Source: Alphaproteobacteria bacterium (GTDB lineage: Bacteria > Pseudomonadota > Alphaproteobacteria > Sphingomonadales > Emcibacteraceae). Taken from it: a DNA stretch of 9,893 nt. The stretch is from NCBI GenBank assembly GCA_013152615.1, contig JAADGA010000019.1:1-9893 (forward strand), given 5' to 3'. Below the pieces are notes generated by a model. The model did no database searches and had not been told where the DNA came from. It was given only the letters and a program-made list of their open reading frames with translations. The translations under genes were made by a program, and so were the position numbers. Below, one piece after another: positions 1-8,421 of the stretch. How positions within the stretch are numbered: position 1 is the stretch's first letter; each line of letters begins with the position of its first letter.

Positions 1-654
1 CGGTTCTCGCTGTATTATTTCTTTGTTTTCGGTGGCTTTGTCGCGCTGGCCCTGTGGCTGCCGCGCTATTATGTCGGGGCCCATGGCCTTGATTTGGGGA
101 CCGCCGGGATGCTGGCGGCGGCCTATGCGTTGCCCGGCAGTATTTTCCGGGCGCTCGGCGGGTGGCTGTCAGACAGGATCGGCGCGCGCCGGGTAATGTA
201 CTGGACATTCAGCGTGGCGCTTGTCGCTACCTTCATCCTGTCCTATCCGGCAACGGATTATACCGTGGCCGGAATAAACGGGCCGATTAATTTCAATATT
301 ACCATTCCCCTGTGGCTGTTTGTTTCCCTGACTATTGTGCTGGGTTTTTTCATGTCACTGGGCAAGGCGGCGGTTTACAAACATATCCCGGTTTATTATC
401 CGGGGCACGTCGGGGCAGTCGGCGGGGTTGTCGGCCTGATTGGCGGGCTGGGCGGATTTATTTTACCAATTTCTTTTGGTATTATGAATGATACAATCGG
501 CGTCTGGACCAGTTGCTTCATGTTGTTGACGATATTGATCGGTGTTGCCCTTGCGTGGATGCATTTTTCCATTATTCGGATGAATCGCCGGGATATGCCG
601 GGGCTGAACAAGCCGCGTTACCTGCCCGAACTTGACGGTGTGAGCGGTGAATAG
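1..654 (+). CDS. narK1: Nitrate transporter, NarK1 type (3' part)
   Basis: This is the C-terminal part (217 codons) of a major facilitator superfamily nitrate/nitrite porter that imports nitrate across the inner membrane. The reading frame is open from base 1, so the true start lies upstream of the window; the Met codon at 94 is internal. Visible features are a segment FRALGGWLSDRIGARR, which matches the cytoplasmic loop and substrate-binding arginine region of the NNP family, and a Gly-rich block (GKAAVYKHIPVYYPGHVG followed by VGGVVGLIGGLGGF) that I recognise as the NarK1 form of the second nitrate signature. Several hydrophobic helices alternate with these motifs. NarK1-type carriers are thought to act as nitrate/proton symporters; that role is inferred from the family. 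The stop at 652 is followed 39 nt later by narK2 on the same strand. In Paracoccus the two carriers are fused into one protein; here they are separate. Confidence 0.93.
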   Translation, partial: RFSLYYFFVFGGFVALALWLPRYYVGAHGLDLGTAGMLAAAYALPGSIFRALGGWLSDRIGARRVMYWTFSVALVATFILSYPATDYTVAGINGPINFNITIPLWLFVSLTIVLGFFMSLGKAAVYKHIPVYYPGHVGAVGGVVGLIGGLGGFILPISFGIMNDTIGVWTSCFMLLTILIGVALAWMHFSIIRMNRRDMPGLNKPRYLPELDGVSGE

Positions 655-693
655 CCGATAAATTCCATATAATATAAAAAAGGAGTAGAGACT

Positions 694-2310
694 ATGGCTA
701 AAGATATAGAACAATGGAATCCGGAAGACCCGGCGGAATGGGAGGCCCGGGACAAGGCCATTGCCACCAGGAATCTGTGGATTTCAATTCCCAGTTTGCT
801 CTGCGGTTTTGCGGTCTGGCTTTACTGGGGCATTGTCACCGTACAGATGTTGAATCTGGGTTTTAATATTGCCAAGGGTGAACTTTTCACCCTGATGGCG
901 ATTGCCGGGCTGACCGGCGCGACATTGCGTATTCCCAGCACCTTCTTCATTCGTATTGCCGGCGGGCGCAACACTATTTTCTTTACCACGGCCTTGTTGA
1001 TCATTCCGGCGGTTGGTACCGGATTTGCCTTGCAGGATATCAATACGCCGCTGTGGCAATTTCAGATTCTGGCGTTTCTGTCCGGGTTGGGCGGCGGTAA
1101 TTTTGCCTCCTCCATGTCCAATATCAGTTTCTTCTATCCGAAAAAAGTTCAGGGCTATTCCCTCGGCATGAATGCCGGTCTTGGTAATTTCGGGGTAACA
1201 ACCATGCAGATTCTGGTGCCGCTGTTTATGACCTTTGGTCTGTTTGGCGGCAAGTCCATGATCCTGAAAAATACCAGTGGAACCCTGATTGGCAAGATCC
1301 CGGCGGGAACCGAAACCTATATCCAGAATGCCGGATTCCTGTGGCTGCTGTTTCTGGTGCCGCTGGCCTTTGCCGGCTGGTTCGGGATGAATAATATTAC
1401 CGCCAAACATGTCTCGCCGGGTCTGGGAAATCCAATCGGGATATTTGGCAAAATCTCTTTCATGCTGATATTGGGTTTCGTCGCCGCAGCGGCAGGGTTA
1501 TGGCTGCTGTTGCCTAATACCGCAGCCGGCCTGCCGACATCAGGATGGGGCGTGAGCAAATGGATTGTGCTGCCGATCGTAATTATTCTGACGGTATATC
1601 TGTTGAAACTTATCCCCGGAGAGATCGGGAGCAACCTTAAACATCAGTATAAAATCTTTAATAACAAACATACCTGGGCGATGACGGTCATCTATACCAT
1701 GACTTTTGGTTCTTTCATCGGCTTTGCCGCCGCATTCGGGCTGGCGATCAAGGTTATCTTCGGCTATCAGCACCTCATAATTAACGGGGTGATGACTCAC
1801 AACACCATCAATCCGGCCGGTCCAAGCGCCCTGATGTTTGCGTGGACAGGACCCTTTATCGGTGCCCTGATCAGGCCGATCGGCGGCATGATTGCCGACA
1901 AGCTCGGCGGTGCCAGAGTAACCCAGTATATTTCCATTGTTATGGTTGCTTGTGCTCTGGGCGTGGCTTATTATATGCAACTGGCCTATGCCTCTGCCAC
2001 CCCGCAGCAGTATTTTGTCCCATTCCTGATTTTGTTCTTGATCCTTTTTGCGGCAACGGGTATCGGTAACGGCTCAACGTTTCGTACCATTGCCATGGTT
2101 TTTGACAAGGAGCAGGCCGGTCCGGTTCTTGGCTGGACCTCTGCGGTGGCGGCATATGGTGCCTTTATTATTCCAAAGGTGCTGGGCGAACAGATCAAGG
2201 CCGGAACTCCGCAATATGCGTTGTATGGATTTGCGATATTTTACGTGGTATGCATTGTGATTAACTGGTGGTTTTATCTTCGTCCCGGGGCTTATGTAAA
2301 AAATCCGTAA
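694..2310 (+). CDS. narK2: Nitrate/nitrite transporter, NarK2 type
   Basis: This 538-residue inner-membrane major facilitator protein probably exchanges nitrate for nitrite. Both nitrate signature motifs are clear: residues 131-166 (GLGGGNFASSMSNISFFYPK, then GLGNFG) and residues 456-470 (GIGNGSTFRTIAMVF). Arg79 in TLRIPSTFF and Arg394 in LIRPIGGMIADKLGG correspond by position to the two nitrate-binding arginines of E. coli NarK. The cytoplasmic N-terminus (ED..EWEARDKAIATRNLWIS) is typical of the NarK2 branch. By eye I count about 14 membrane helices rather than 12, because residues 250-305 add two hydrophobic segments between the two halves; this also accounts for the length above the roughly 460-480 residues of E. 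coli NarK. The start is supported by a ribosome site GGAG at 682-685, 8 nt before the ATG. It follows narK1 by 39 nt and precedes narG by 52 nt, so it is probably cotranscribed with both. Confidence 0.96.
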   Translation: MAKDIEQWNPEDPAEWEARDKAIATRNLWISIPSLLCGFAVWLYWGIVTVQMLNLGFNIAKGELFTLMAIAGLTGATLRIPSTFFIRIAGGRNTIFFTTALLIIPAVGTGFALQDINTPLWQFQILAFLSGLGGGNFASSMSNISFFYPKKVQGYSLGMNAGLGNFGVTTMQILVPLFMTFGLFGGKSMILKNTSGTLIGKIPAGTETYIQNAGFLWLLFLVPLAFAGWFGMNNITAKHVSPGLGNPIGIFGKISFMLILGFVAAAAGLWLLLPNTAAGLPTSGWGVSKWIVLPIVIILTVYLLKLIPGEIGSNLKHQYKIFNNKHTWAMTVIYTMTFGSFIGFAAAFGLAIKVIFGYQHLIINGVMTHNTINPAGPSALMFAWTGPFIGALIRPIGGMIADKLGGARVTQYISIVMVACALGVAYYMQLAYASATPQQYFVPFLILFLILFAATGIGNGSTFRTIAMVFDKEQAGPVLGWTSAVAAYGAFIIPKVLGEQIKAGTPQYALYGFAIFYVVCIVINWWFYLRPGAYVKNP

Positions 2311-2362
2311 GACGCCCAAGATGTCACAACCACCCGAAATTCTGATTGAGGATTATTAGATT

Positions 2363-5300
2363 ATGAGCCATTTCTTGGATAAAGTAACTTTTTTTACCAG
2401 AACCCGCCCGGAGACCTTTTCGGGTGGGCATGGCATCACCACTGATGAAGACCGCGGCTGGGAACGGGCTTATCGCGGGCGCTGGTCCCACGACAAGGTT
2501 GTCCGCTCCACCCACTGGGTCAATTGCACTGGTTCATGCAGCTGGAAAATTTACGTCAAGGGCGGTCTGGTGACCTGGGAAACCCAGCAAACCGATTATC
2601 CCCGGACCCGGAATGACCTGCCCAATCATGAACCACGTGGTTGTGCCCGTGGGGCGAGCTATAGCTGGTATCTGTATAGTTCCGCCCGGCTGAAATATCC
2701 AATGATCCGCAGTCGGCTGTTAAAATTATGGCGTCAGGCAAAGCATGTCTATGCCGATCCGGTGGCGGCCTGGGCCAATATTGTCGAGGACCCGGAAAAG
2801 GCTAAATCCTACAAACAGATTCGCGGGCTGGGCGGCATGGTTCGGGCCGGGTGGGACGAACTTAATGAGATTATTGCCGCCGCTAATATTTATACCGCCA
2901 AAACCTATGGCCCCGACCGGGTTGTCGGCTTTTCACCGATTCCGGCAATGTCGATGGTATCCTACGCCTCCGGCGCGCGCTATCTGTCGCTGATTGGCGG
3001 GGTGTGTTTAAGCTTTTACGACTGGTATTGCGATCTGCCGCCGTCATCACCGCAAACATGGGGTGAGCAGACCGATGTGCCGGAAAGTGCCGACTGGTAT
3101 AATTCATCCTATATCATTGCCTGGGGGTCCAACGTGCCGCAGACCCGGACGCCGGATGCGCATTTCCTGAGCGAAGTGCGCTATAAAGGGACCAAGGTTG
3201 TTGCGGTCACTCCGGACTATAGCGAGGTTGCCAAATTCAGTGATATCTGGCTCAACCCGCGTCAGGGTACTGATAGTGCGCTGGCAATGGCGATGGGCCA
3301 TGTGATTCTCAAGGAGTATCATATCAGTGGCCAGAGCGATTATTTCGATGATTATACCAGACTTTATTCCGATATGCCGTTTCTGGTGATGATTGATCAA
3401 CAGGACGGCATTCATGTGGCGGGCCGGACCCTCCGGGCGGCGGATTTTGACAATAACCTTGGTCAGGAAAATAATCCGGAATGGAAGCCGGTCGTTATTG
3501 ATGCCAATACCGGCAAGACCGTGATCCCGAATGGCACCATCGGTTCACGCTGGGGGGAAAAGGGCCGGTGGAATCTGGAAGCTAAAAACCTCGAAGATAA
3601 CAGCGAAATCTGGCCAATAAAGTCGCTGGTAAAGCAGCATGATGAAATATTGTCGGTCGGCTTTCCCTATTTTGGCAATCAGCAGCATGAGCAACCAATT
3701 TTTCAGGCCACCGATCATGACAGTGTCCTGTTTCATAATATTCCGGTGCGCAGGATCGCCACCCGGGACGGGGACAAATATGTTGCCACGGTTTTTGACC
3801 TGATGGCGGCAAATTATGGCGTCGACATTGGTCTCGGTGGTGATAACATCGCCAAGAGCTATGATGATGACAAGCCCTATACCCCGGCCTGGCAGGAGCA
3901 AATTACCGGGGTGCCGCGCGAAAAAGTCATTCAGGTGGCGCGCGAATTTGCCGAAACCGCCGATAAAACCCGGGGCCGGTCAATGATTATCGTCGGTGCG
4001 GCGGTCAATCACTGGTATCATATGGATATGAATTACCGTGGCGTGATCAATATGCTGGTGATGTGCGGCTGTATCGGTAAATCCGGTGGCGGCTGGGCCC
4101 ATTATGTTGGTCAGGAAAAACTGCGGCCGCAGACCGGCTGGCAGCCGCTGGCCTTTGCCCTTGACTGGCATCGGCCACCGCGTCATATGAATGGCACCAG
4201 CTTCTTTTACACTCACTCCAACCAGTGGCGTTATGAAAAGCTCGGCGTGGATGAAATTCTTTCGCCGCTGGCGGACAAGAAGAAATGGCAGGATTATTCC
4301 CTGATTGACTGTAATGTCCGCGCGGAAAGAATGGGCTGGCTGCCATCGGCACCGCAACTTGAGGAAAATCCGCTTGAGATCACGAAAAAGGCCAAAGCCG
4401 CAGGCCTCAGCACCGCAGAATATATCACCGGGCGGCTGAAAGACGGCTCGCTGCGGATGTCGTGTGAAGACCCGGATAATCCAAAGAATTTCCCGCGCAA
4501 CATGTTTATCTGGCGCTCCAACATCCTTGGTTCCAGCGGCAAGGGCCATGAATATATGCTGAAACATCTGCTCGGTGCCCAGAATGGCGTACTGGGGGAG
4601 GATATTGGTGCGCTCGGCATAAAAAAACCCAGTGAGGTTGTGTGGCATGACACCGCCCCGGAAGGCAAGCTTGATCTGGTGGTGACGCTCGATTTTCGTA
4701 TGTCAACCACCTGTCTTTATTCCGACATCGTGCTGCCGGCGGCGACCTGGTATGAGAAGAACGACCTGAACACCTCGGACATGCACCCGTTCATTCATCC
4801 CTTAAGCCGGGCGGTTGATCCGGCGTGGGAATCCCGCAGTGACTGGGACATTTACAAGGGCATTGCCGAGAAATTTTCTGAATTATGCCCGGGGCATCTC
4901 GGTGAGGAAACCGATGTTGTCGCGCTGCCTATTTTGCATGATACCCCGGCGGAACTGGCACAGGGGCTGGAGGTTCGGGAATGGAACAAGGGCGAGATTG
5001 AGATGATCCCCGGAAAAACCATGCCGGCTTATATCGATGTGGTGCGCAATTTCCCCGATACCTACCGCAAATATACCGCACTGGGGCCACTGCTGGCCAA
5101 AATCGGCAATGGCGGCAAGGGCATCAGCTGGAATACCGAGACCGAATATAAATTTCTCGGCGAACTGAACCGGGTGGTCACCGGCGACGGCGTGTCCAGA
5201 GGCATGCCGCGGATTGAGACTGATATTGATGCAACCGAGGTTATCCTGTCACTGGCGCCGGAAACCAATGGCGAGGTGGCGGTCAAGGCCTGGGGGGCGC

Positions 5301-6157
5301 TGGAAAAAATCACCGGGCGGGATCATAAACATCTGGCGCTGCCGAAAGAGGATGAGAAAATCCGCTTTCGTGATGTTCAGGCCCAGCCGCGTAAAATTAT
5401 TTCATCACCGACATGGTCCGGGCTTGAAGATGAGCATGTCAGTTACAATGCCGGCTATACCAATGTTCATGAACTGATTCCGTGGCGCACGCTCACCGGG
5501 CGTCAGCAATTTTATCAGGATCATAGCTGGATGCGCGACTTTGGTGAGGGCTTCTGTGTCTATAAACCGCCAATCAACACCAAAACCATTGCCCCGATTA
5601 TCGACAAAAAAGCCAACGGCAAGCCACAGATTGCCCTCAACTGGATTACCCCCCACCAGAAATGGGGTATTCACAGTACCTATTCGGAAAATCTGCTGAT
5701 GCAGACCCTGTCGCGTGGCGGGGCCATCGTCTGGATCAGTGAAATTGACGCCGCCAAGATCGGGGTCGAGGATAATGACTGGGTTGAGTTTTACAATGTC
5801 AACGGTGCCATTGCCTGCCGGGCCGTGGTCTCGCAGCGGGTTAATGAAGGCATGTGTATGATGTATCATGCTCAGGAAAAAATCCTCAACACGCCATGCT
5901 CCACCGTGACCGGCAAGCGCGGCGGCATTCATAATTCGGTGACCCGTACCGTGGTCAAACCGACCCATATGATCGGCGGCTACGCCCAGTTATCCTATGG
6001 CTTTAATTATTACGGCACCGTCGGCTCCAACCGGGATGAATTTGTTATCTGTCGCAAGATGGATAAACCGGAGTGGATGGATGAGCCGGCAGACGGGGTC
6101 TCGGGTAATTATGATCCGGCAACTGACGATACGACTGATTCAGGGGAGCAGGTATAA
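2363..6157 (+). CDS. narG: Respiratory nitrate reductase, alpha (molybdenum) subunit
   Basis: This is the 1264-residue catalytic subunit, which reduces nitrate to nitrite at a bis-MGD molybdenum centre on the cytoplasmic side of the membrane-bound NarGHI complex. It is close to E. coli NarG (1247 residues) over its whole length. The FS0 cluster ligands are His51, Cys55, Cys59 and Cys94, each two positions after the E. coli ligands. Asp224 in DWYCDLPPSSPQTWGEQTD is the expected molybdenum ligand. Other near-invariant blocks are RSMIIVGA, GQEKLRPQTGWQPLAFALDW, FIWRSNILGSSGKGHE, DLVVTLDFRMSTTCLYSDI and the C-terminal GFNYYGTVGSNRDEF. There is no cleavable Tat signal, as usual for NarG. The start MSHFLDKVTFF matches the E. 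coli start MSKFLDRFRYF, and GAGGA at 2348-2352 is a fair ribosome site. One unusual residue is Trp52 in HWVNC, where the sequences I recall have Gly. The 52-nt leader shows no FNR palindrome. The stop overlaps the narH start (TAATG). Confidence 0.98.
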   Translation: MSHFLDKVTFFTRTRPETFSGGHGITTDEDRGWERAYRGRWSHDKVVRSTHWVNCTGSCSWKIYVKGGLVTWETQQTDYPRTRNDLPNHEPRGCARGASYSWYLYSSARLKYPMIRSRLLKLWRQAKHVYADPVAAWANIVEDPEKAKSYKQIRGLGGMVRAGWDELNEIIAAANIYTAKTYGPDRVVGFSPIPAMSMVSYASGARYLSLIGGVCLSFYDWYCDLPPSSPQTWGEQTDVPESADWYNSSYIIAWGSNVPQTRTPDAHFLSEVRYKGTKVVAVTPDYSEVAKFSDIWLNPRQGTDSALAMAMGHVILKEYHISGQSDYFDDYTRLYSDMPFLVMIDQQDGIHVAGRTLRAADFDNNLGQENNPEWKPVVIDANTGKTVIPNGTIGSRWGEKGRWNLEAKNLEDNSEIWPIKSLVKQHDEILSVGFPYFGNQQHEQPIFQATDHDSVLFHNIPVRRIATRDGDKYVATVFDLMAANYGVDIGLGGDNIAKSYDDDKPYTPAWQEQITGVPREKVIQVAREFAETADKTRGRSMIIVGAAVNHWYHMDMNYRGVINMLVMCGCIGKSGGGWAHYVGQEKLRPQTGWQPLAFALDWHRPPRHMNGTSFFYTHSNQWRYEKLGVDEILSPLADKKKWQDYSLIDCNVRAERMGWLPSAPQLEENPLEITKKAKAAGLSTAEYITGRLKDGSLRMSCEDPDNPKNFPRNMFIWRSNILGSSGKGHEYMLKHLLGAQNGVLGEDIGALGIKKPSEVVWHDTAPEGKLDLVVTLDFRMSTTCLYSDIVLPAATWYEKNDLNTSDMHPFIHPLSRAVDPAWESRSDWDIYKGIAEKFSELCPGHLGEETDVVALPILHDTPAELAQGLEVREWNKGEIEMIPGKTMPAYIDVVRNFPDTYRKYTALGPLLAKIGNGGKGISWNTETEYKFLGELNRVVTGDGVSRGMPRIETDIDATEVILSLAPETNGEVAVKAWGALEKITGRDHKHLALPKEDEKIRFRDVQAQPRKIISSPTWSGLEDEHVSYNAGYTNVHELIPWRTLTGRQQFYQDHSWMRDFGEGFCVYKPPINTKTIAPIIDKKANGKPQIALNWITPHQKWGIHSTYSENLLMQTLSRGGAIVWISEIDAAKIGVEDNDWVEFYNVNGAIACRAVVSQRVNEGMCMMYHAQEKILNTPCSTVTGKRGGIHNSVTRTVVKPTHMIGGYAQLSYGFNYYGTVGSNRDEFVICRKMDKPEWMDEPADGVSGNYDPATDDTTDSGEQV

Positions 6158-7716
6158 TGAAAATTCGCGCTCAGATTGGCATGGTCCTGAATTTGGATAA
6201 ATGTATTGGCTGTCACACCTGTTCGGTTACCTGCAAGAATGTGTGGACATCGCGTGCCGGGGTTGAATATGCCTGGTTTAACAATGTAGAGACCAAGCCC
6301 GGGGTCGGCTATCCCCGCGACTGGGAAAACCAGAATAAATGGAATGGCGGCTGGATGCGCCTTGGCAATGGCAAGTTGCGGCCCAAAATCGGCGGTAAAT
6401 TCCGGGTGCTGGCTAAATTATTCGCCAATCCCGACCTGCCGGAAATTGATGATTATTATGAGCCGTTCACCTTTGAATATGACCGGCTTCAGAAAGCACC
6501 GGAAGTAAAAACCCCGCCGACAGCACGGATGCATTCCGCCCTCACCGGCGAGATTATGGAAAAAGCCGAATGGGGACCCAACTGGGAAGAAATCCTCGGC
6601 GGTGAATTTTCCAAACGGTCACAGGATTATAATTTCCGCCAGATGGAAAAGGAAATTTACGGCCAGTTTGAAAATACCTTCATGATGTATCTGCCGCGCC
6701 TGTGTGAGCATTGCCTCAATCCGGCCTGTGTCGCGGCGTGCCCGAGCGGCGCGATTTACAAGCGCGAAGAAGACGGTATTGTGCTGATTGATCAGGAAAA
6801 ATGCCGGGGCTGGCGCATGTGTGTCAGTGCCTGTCCCTACAAGAAAATCTATTTTAACTGGGAAAGCGGCAAGTCGGAAAAATGTACCTTCTGCTATCCA
6901 CGGATTGAGGCCGGGGACCCGACCGTCTGTTCCGAAACCTGTGTTGGCCGGATTCGTTATCTCGGGGTGGTGTTGTATGATGCCGACCGGATTGAAGAGG
7001 CCGCCAGTGCCGAGGATGTCGAGGACCTCTATCAGGCCCAATGTGATATTTTCCTTGATCCCAATGATCCGGAAGTTATTGCCCAGGCCAGAAAAGACGG
7101 CGTGCCGGACAGCTGGCTTCAGGCGGCGAAAGATTCTCCGGTCTATAAAATGGCGATGGAGTGGAAGATTGCCTTCCCGCTGCATCCGGAATATCGCACC
7201 CTGCCGATGGTGTGGTATGTGCCGCCGCTGTCACCGATCCAGTCGGCTTTTGAAGACGGCAGAATGGCAGGGGACGGGGTTATCCCGGACGTCAGGGATC
7301 TCAGAATTCCGGTAAAATATCTGGCAAATATGCTGACCGGAGGCAAGGAGGAACCAGTAGTTCAGGCGCTGGAAAGGATGATCGCCATGCGCGAATTCAT
7401 GCGCGGTAAAACCGTCGAGGGGGTTAGCAATACCGACATTCTGACCAGAGTTGGTCTGGATGAAAATACCCTTGATGACATGTACCGGGTTATGGCTCTG
7501 GCCAATTATGAGGATCGTTTTGTCATTCCGACCAACCACCGGGAATATGCCGGCAAGACCGTGTTTGATAATGAAATTGCCTTTGAAAACCGGTCGGCCT
7601 GTGGTTTCAGCTTTGGCAATGGCTGCGGCGACGATGGTCAAACCCGGATAAATCTGTTTGGCACGCCCACTCATAAAAATACCATGAGCGGCAAGATCAG
7701 GAAGCCGGGCCAATGA
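6157..7716 (+). CDS. narH: Respiratory nitrate reductase, beta (iron-sulfur) subunit
   Basis: This 519-residue cytoplasmic ferredoxin-like subunit relays electrons from NarI to NarG through three [4Fe-4S] clusters and one [3Fe-4S] cluster. All ligand groups are visible: Cys16/19/22/26 (CIGCHTCSVTC), Cys183/186/191/195 (CEHCLNPACVAAC), Cys216/222/226 with Trp219 in the usual cysteine position (CRGWRMCVSAC), and Cys243/246/258/262 (CTFC, CSETC). Trp219 is the hallmark of the [3Fe-4S] cluster in NarH and is not a defect. Length is close to E. coli NarH (512). The C-terminus has the block ACGFSFGNGCG. The ATG shares one base with the narG stop, and GGGGAG at 6143-6148 lies 8 nt upstream, so translation is probably coupled to narG. 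The stop overlaps the narJ start (ATGA). Confidence 0.98.
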   Translation: MKIRAQIGMVLNLDKCIGCHTCSVTCKNVWTSRAGVEYAWFNNVETKPGVGYPRDWENQNKWNGGWMRLGNGKLRPKIGGKFRVLAKLFANPDLPEIDDYYEPFTFEYDRLQKAPEVKTPPTARMHSALTGEIMEKAEWGPNWEEILGGEFSKRSQDYNFRQMEKEIYGQFENTFMMYLPRLCEHCLNPACVAACPSGAIYKREEDGIVLIDQEKCRGWRMCVSACPYKKIYFNWESGKSEKCTFCYPRIEAGDPTVCSETCVGRIRYLGVVLYDADRIEEAASAEDVEDLYQAQCDIFLDPNDPEVIAQARKDGVPDSWLQAAKDSPVYKMAMEWKIAFPLHPEYRTLPMVWYVPPLSPIQSAFEDGRMAGDGVIPDVRDLRIPVKYLANMLTGGKEEPVVQALERMIAMREFMRGKTVEGVSNTDILTRVGLDENTLDDMYRVMALANYEDRFVIPTNHREYAGKTVFDNEIAFENRSACGFSFGNGCGDDGQTRINLFGTPTHKNTMSGKIRKPGQ

Positions 7717-8420
7717 AAACCTTTAAAATACTGGGGCTTTTGCTGTCCTATCCCGAGGTGGAGATGATCAGCCATCTGGATGAACTGGTAACGGTTCTGG
7801 AGGCTGAAAAATTGTTACCCGGGCGTCACCTGAAAAAAATTGCCGCCTTTACCCGGGACCTCGGATCGCGGGATATTTATGAACTTCAGGAAAATTATGT
7901 CGAGCTGTTTGACCGCGGCCGGGGCCATTGCCTGCAATTGTTTGAGCATATTCACGGCGAAAGCCGCGACCGGGGTCAGGCGATGGTAAATCTGGCCGAA
8001 ACCTATGCTACCAAAGGGTTATATGTCAGCTCCGGCGATCTGCCGGATTATCTGCCGCTGTTTCTGGAATATCTGTCCCTGTGTCCACCTGATGAGGCTC
8101 TGGAATTTCTCGGCGATCCGATTAACGTGATTGCCGCGATCGGGGTCAAGCTTAACAAGCGTCAAAGCTCCTATGCCGTTGTCTTTGACGCGCTGGCGGC
8201 ACTGTCGAAAGTAAAACCCGACCGGGCGATGATGGAGAAACTGCGTCTGGAACCGCTGGAAAGCATCAGCAATGATGAGCTTGATGCGGAGTGGGCAGAA
8301 GCCGGGGCCTTTGACAATGATGACCTGAAACCGGATGATTGTGCCGACTGTAATGCTTTTCCCAATGCGACAGAAGCGTTACAGACTATCGTTCATGAAA
8401 ATATAAACGGAGGCCAGTAA
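7713..8420 (+). CDS. narJ: Nitrate reductase assembly chaperone (delta subunit)
   Basis: NarJ is a cytoplasmic chaperone that binds the NarG N-terminus and is needed for molybdenum cofactor insertion and membrane anchoring of NarGH; it is not part of the mature enzyme. This 235-residue protein is nearly the length of E. coli NarJ (236). The family core is seen at residues 65-94 (LFDRGR, LFEHIHGESRDRGQAM) and at 107-120 (SGDLPDYLPLFLEY). The N-terminus (ILGLLLSYPE) also matches the NarJ/TorD-like all-helical fold. The C-terminal tail is acidic and holds a Cys pair (DDCADC, about residues 207-212) that I cannot assign a role. The start overlaps the narH stop by the ATGA junction, with AGGAAG at 7699-7704 as ribosome site. 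GGAGG at 8409-8413, inside the last codons, serves the next gene. Confidence 0.97.
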   Translation: MKTFKILGLLLSYPEVEMISHLDELVTVLEAEKLLPGRHLKKIAAFTRDLGSRDIYELQENYVELFDRGRGHCLQLFEHIHGESRDRGQAMVNLAETYATKGLYVSSGDLPDYLPLFLEYLSLCPPDEALEFLGDPINVIAAIGVKLNKRQSSYAVVFDALAALSKVKPDRAMMEKLRLEPLESISNDELDAEWAEAGAFDNDDLKPDDCADCNAFPNATEALQTIVHENINGGQ

Positions 8421-8421
8421 G

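Noticed and set aside
784..1410. Long antisense open frame (208 codons) opposite narK2
   Set aside because: It mirrors the codon bias of narK2, its translation is low-complexity and rich in Gln/Gly/His, it has no family resemblance and no ribosome site was evident. The similar antisense frames opposite narG (3980-4648, 5405-5968) and narH (6619-7185) are rejected for the same reason.
2311..2362. Possible FNR/NNR-type promoter in front of narG
   Set aside because: I searched this gap for TTGAT-N4-ATCAA and saw no convincing match on either strand. The same holds for the AT-rich gap at 655-693, whose TATAATATAAAA stretch looks like a -10 element but has no clear -35 or FNR half-site pair.
6799..6840. 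Missing cysteine in the third Fe-S motif of NarH
   Set aside because: Trp219 at this position is normal for NarH and defines its [3Fe-4S] cluster.
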